Shown here: positions 61,604 through 64,000 of the stretch, piece by piece
How positions within the stretch are numbered: position 1 is the first letter of the stretch
How the letters are laid out: each line of letters opens with the position of its first letter
Source: Flammeovirgaceae bacterium
GTDB taxonomy: Bacteria; Bacteroidota; Bacteroidia; Cytophagales; Cyclobacteriaceae
NCBI GenBank assembly: GCA_020635915.1
Contig: JACJYU010000003.1
Span: forward strand, 62,001-126,000
Length of the DNA: 64,000 nt
Direction: 5' to 3'
Notes under the pieces: model-generated
Database searches by the model: none
What the model saw: the letters and a program-made list of their open reading frames with translations, nothing else
Told to the model about the DNA's origin: nothing
Program-made: the position numbers and the translations under genes

Positions 61604-61636
61604 CAGGACTAGCGTAAACCCGTCTAACTAGTCCTG
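61604..61636. promoter_or_regulatory. 9-bp inverted repeat before the SusC gene
   Basis: CAGGACTAG 61604-61612 and CTAGTCCTG 61628-61636 around a 15-base centre, about 100 bases before the ATG. It could be an operator or an RNA leader hairpin; no T-run follows, so it is not a terminator. Confidence 0.45.
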
Positions 61637-61733
61637 GTCCTCTTTATAGCCTGACAATTGTTAGCCGGAAAATTTTTGTAGGATTAGATTTATATTATGA
61701 TTTACTTTCGCCCGAAAATCAAACAACTGAAAT

Positions 61734-64000
61734 ATGCAAAAACTCTACTTGATTACTGTGACCCTTTTGCTCTTCGGGATGACTGCCTTCGCGCAGCAGT
61801 CCGTTACGGGAAAGGTTACAGATGCAAATGGCGAACCCCTCATAGGGGTGAACGTCATTGAACGGGGGACTTCCAATGGAACGATCACAGACGTTTCTGG
61901 AAACTACTCCATGCAGTTGCAAAGCGGTGCCACACTGCTTTTCAGCTTTATTGGCTATACCTCGGTTGCTGAAGCCGTGGGTGCAAGGTCGGTAATCAAC
62001 GTATCGCTCCAGGAGGATGTTACCCAACTGAGCGAAGTGGTGGTGAGCGCCCTTGGCTTTGAACAAAACAAGGACAAGCTTGGCTCGACCAGTGCAGTGA
62101 TAAGCGCAGAAGACGTATCTAGGTCGGGTGAAACGGGTTTGTTGAACGGCATGGCCGGGAAAGCGGCCGGGGTCCGCATTGCCAGGTCAAACGGTGACCC
62201 GGGTGCAGGATCTACCATCCAGATCAGGGGCGCCAACACCATTACAGGATCGTCCGCGCCACTTTTCATCGTGGACGGCATCCCGGTGAGCAACTCAAGC
62301 CTTGTGGGAAATAGCGGCTCTCGTGCAGGTGGCACTTCCGAACAATCGAGGATCAATGACCTTAACCCAGAGGATATTGAGTCCATCCAGGTGTTGAAAG
62401 GGGCTTCGGCAGCGGCCTTGTGGGGTTCCCGTGCAGCCAACGGTGTGGTGGTGATCACCACCAAGAAAGGGAAGGCTGGGGACAAGATGAACATCTCTTT
62501 TAGCTCTACCTATTCCGTGGATGAAATCAACAGGAGGCATCCCATGCAGGACAAATTCGGGCAAGGCAATAACGGGGTGTATATACCTACTGGAAGCGGT
62601 TCGGACCGCTCGTGGGGGGACAGGATAGCGGACCGCTCCGGGGAGCCGGACGCATTGAACACCACTGGCCGTTATTTCGAAGCCGAAGATGGTACAAAGT
62701 ACTATAGGATAACACAAAAAAACTCCAAGGAAACTTTCCTGAACGAGAATTTTGATGCCGTCTTCCATAAAGGGCACTACTGGGAAAATTCACTTTCCAT
62801 TAGTGGCGGGGGCGATAAGTCTACCTATTATTTTAGCCTGGGCGATCTCGACCAGAAGGGCATAGTGCGCAACGCTGACTACCGCAGGACCACTTTGCGC
62901 CTTAACTCGGCCACCCAATTCAACGATTGGATGTCCATTTCCTCCAAAGCCACTTATGCGCACACTTCCTCCAATAGGATACAGCAGAGTTCCAACGTGA
63001 ATGGGCTTTACCTGGGGCTCTTGCGCAGTGCGCCCGACTTCGATATCCGCGATTACAAAGGCACCTACTATGACGATAATGGGAATGCTTTCCCCGGGCG
63101 CCAGCGAACCTATAGAAGGTACTTGGGTGAAAATATCAACGCTACCTACAACAACCCGTTGTGGACCATAAACGAACTTAAAAACCCCAGCGTGGTGGAC
63201 CGTTTTATCGTGTCTTCCGAAATGACCATTTCACCCCTTAGCTGGATGGATGTGATTTTGAGGGGAGGGGTGGACAGCTATACGGACCGCAGGGAGCGGT
63301 ATTTTCCCATGGGGTCTGCTGGCAACGTGCCTTCATTGGGCGAATTTGATGCGGAGAACTTCAAGGAGACCGAGGTCAACTTTGATGGTATCGTTAGGGC
63401 GACCCGTTCCCTGACCAGCGACATCAACTTAAATGCCACAGTGGGGTGGAACATCAATGATAGGAAATATGACCGTGACCGTGTGGATGCCCAACAATTC
63501 CTTATCAATACGGACCTGAGGAGCTTTAGCAATTCAACGCTTTTTTTCCCTGACAACACCATTACCCATAGGAGGTCCAACAGGCTCTATTCCGTATTGT
63601 CGTTTGACTTTTACGATCAGGTATTCCTGAACCTGAACGGAAGCCAGGAGGCGGCCTCGACCATATCCGGCACGTTCTTTTATCCGGCAGCCGATGTGGC
63701 ATGGCAGTTTACCAAATTGCCCACCCTTGCCCAAAGCCCGGTGCTTTCATTTGGAAAGCTGAGGCTTGCCTATGGCCAGGTAGGGGTGGAGCCACCGCCC
63801 TATCGCGATAAAACCACCTACGAAAGTTTTTCCTACAATGCCTATGACGATGGGCTTGACCCTCTCCTCTATGGTGGCGGTTTTAGGTACAATGACGATA
63901 AGGGCAACCCCAACCTTAAACCGGAAGTGAAGACGGAATTTGAGGTTGGTACTGACCTTCGCCTGTTCAACAACAAACTGGGGATCGGGTTTACCTATTA
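61734..64000 (+). CDS. SusC/RagA-family TonB-linked outer-membrane receptor, truncated by the window edge
   Basis: The frame is open from ATG at 61734 to the edge (755 codons). Signal peptide MQKLYLITVTLLLFGMTAFA, then a carboxypeptidase-regulatory-like domain (SVTGKVTDANGEPLIGVNVI), the TonB-box region (LSEVVVSALGFEQ) and the plug (GMAGKAAGVRIA, STIQIRGANTITGSSAPLFI, VLKGASAAALWGSRAANGVV). The barrel begins near residue 250. It imports oligosaccharides, peptides or other large nutrients together with a SusD lipoprotein, which would lie beyond the right edge. Confidence 0.95.
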   Translation, partial: MQKLYLITVTLLLFGMTAFAQQSVTGKVTDANGEPLIGVNVIERGTSNGTITDVSGNYSMQLQSGATLLFSFIGYTSVAEAVGARSVINVSLQEDVTQLSEVVVSALGFEQNKDKLGSTSAVISAEDVSRSGETGLLNGMAGKAAGVRIARSNGDPGAGSTIQIRGANTITGSSAPLFIVDGIPVSNSSLVGNSGSRAGGTSEQSRINDLNPEDIESIQVLKGASAAALWGSRAANGVVVITTKKGKAGDKMNISFSSTYSVDEINRRHPMQDKFGQGNNGVYIPTGSGSDRSWGDRIADRSGEPDALNTTGRYFEAEDGTKYYRITQKNSKETFLNENFDAVFHKGHYWENSLSISGGGDKSTYYFSLGDLDQKGIVRNADYRRTTLRLNSATQFNDWMSISSKATYAHTSSNRIQQSSNVNGLYLGLLRSAPDFDIRDYKGTYYDDNGNAFPGRQRTYRRYLGENINATYNNPLWTINELKNPSVVDRFIVSSEMTISPLSWMDVILRGGVDSYTDRRERYFPMGSAGNVPSLGEFDAENFKETEVNFDGIVRATRSLTSDINLNATVGWNINDRKYDRDRVDAQQFLINTDLRSFSNSTLFFPDNTITHRRSNRLYSVLSFDFYDQVFLNLNGSQEAASTISGTFFYPAADVAWQFTKLPTLAQSPVLSFGKLRLAYGQVGVEPPPYRDKTTYESFSYNAYDDGLDPLLYGGGFRYNDDKGNPNLKPEVKTEFEVGTDLRLFNNKLGIGFTY

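Noticed and set aside
1..64000. tRNA, rRNA, CRISPR arrays, insertion sequences and prophage genes
   Set aside because: Looked for on both strands; none was found, and no direct repeats of array type or transposase motifs are visible.

Overview
The window comes from a member of the Bacteroidota, most likely a marine or soil Cytophagia-type (gliding-relative) bacterium. The signs are a SusC/RagA TonB-linked receptor at the right edge, a short RpoD without region 1.1, DUF3078 and MarC proteins, many Sec-secreted zinc hydrolases, and several TTG-N19-21-TAnnTTTG-like promoters. The lineage below phylum is inference. I see no tRNA, rRNA, CRISPR array or insertion sequence. GC by hand count of sampled lines is about 50-55% over most of the window but about 35-45% in the left 5.2 kb.

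Layout. 1-9354 (minus): three overlapping genes for an outer-membrane barrel, a 1995-residue multidomain secreted protein and a fibronectin-type-III protein that runs off the left edge. 9619-13027 (minus): two paralogous secreted amidohydrolases, each with its own strong terminator. 13265-25924: mixed housekeeping and scavenging genes, namely M24, M28, M20 and M14 peptidases, YwbE, DUF3078, MscL, a CBS protein, MsrA, MarC, an acetyltransferase and a PqqB-like metallo-hydrolase.

25977-45912 (all plus strand) is the most interesting part: a dense nitric-oxide / Fe-S-damage island. It starts with a palindromic operator and an Rrf2 regulator, a cupin and a Ric (YtfE/ScdA) di-iron repair protein. 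Then come a flavin reductase, DUF488, UspA, a cysteine-rich AcnA-type aconitase, a zinc-ribbon-like small protein and OsmC. A second palindrome precedes a long, tightly packed run: DUF2249, a DUF2249-Ric fusion, DUF1858-DUF2249-DUF2249, an NnrS / heme-copper-like membrane protein, a DUF59 Fe-S factor, a second Rrf2, a CopD-like protein, an AhpD-like protein, the NAD-salvage pair NAPRT and PncA, a glycosyltransferase, DUF488, another AhpD-like protein and an SDR. It ends with a CuA subunit, a heme-copper catalytic subunit with Asn in place of the active-site Tyr, and SCO/SenC. That last trio has the order norS-norY-senC described for the sNOR type of NO reductase. My reading is that NO is removed (norSY), sensed (two Rrf2), and its damage to Fe-S enzymes such as aconitase repaired (Ric, DUF59), with NAD pools restored alongside.

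45930-64000: an endonuclease/phosphatase-family protein, a second M28 peptidase, a CPA2 antiporter, a LolA-like protein followed by a large VPS10/BNR-repeat protein, an SDR, a small barrel protein, a TPR sensor kinase, a single-HKD phospholipase-D-like protein, a DUF819 membrane protein, RpoD and the start of a SusC receptor.
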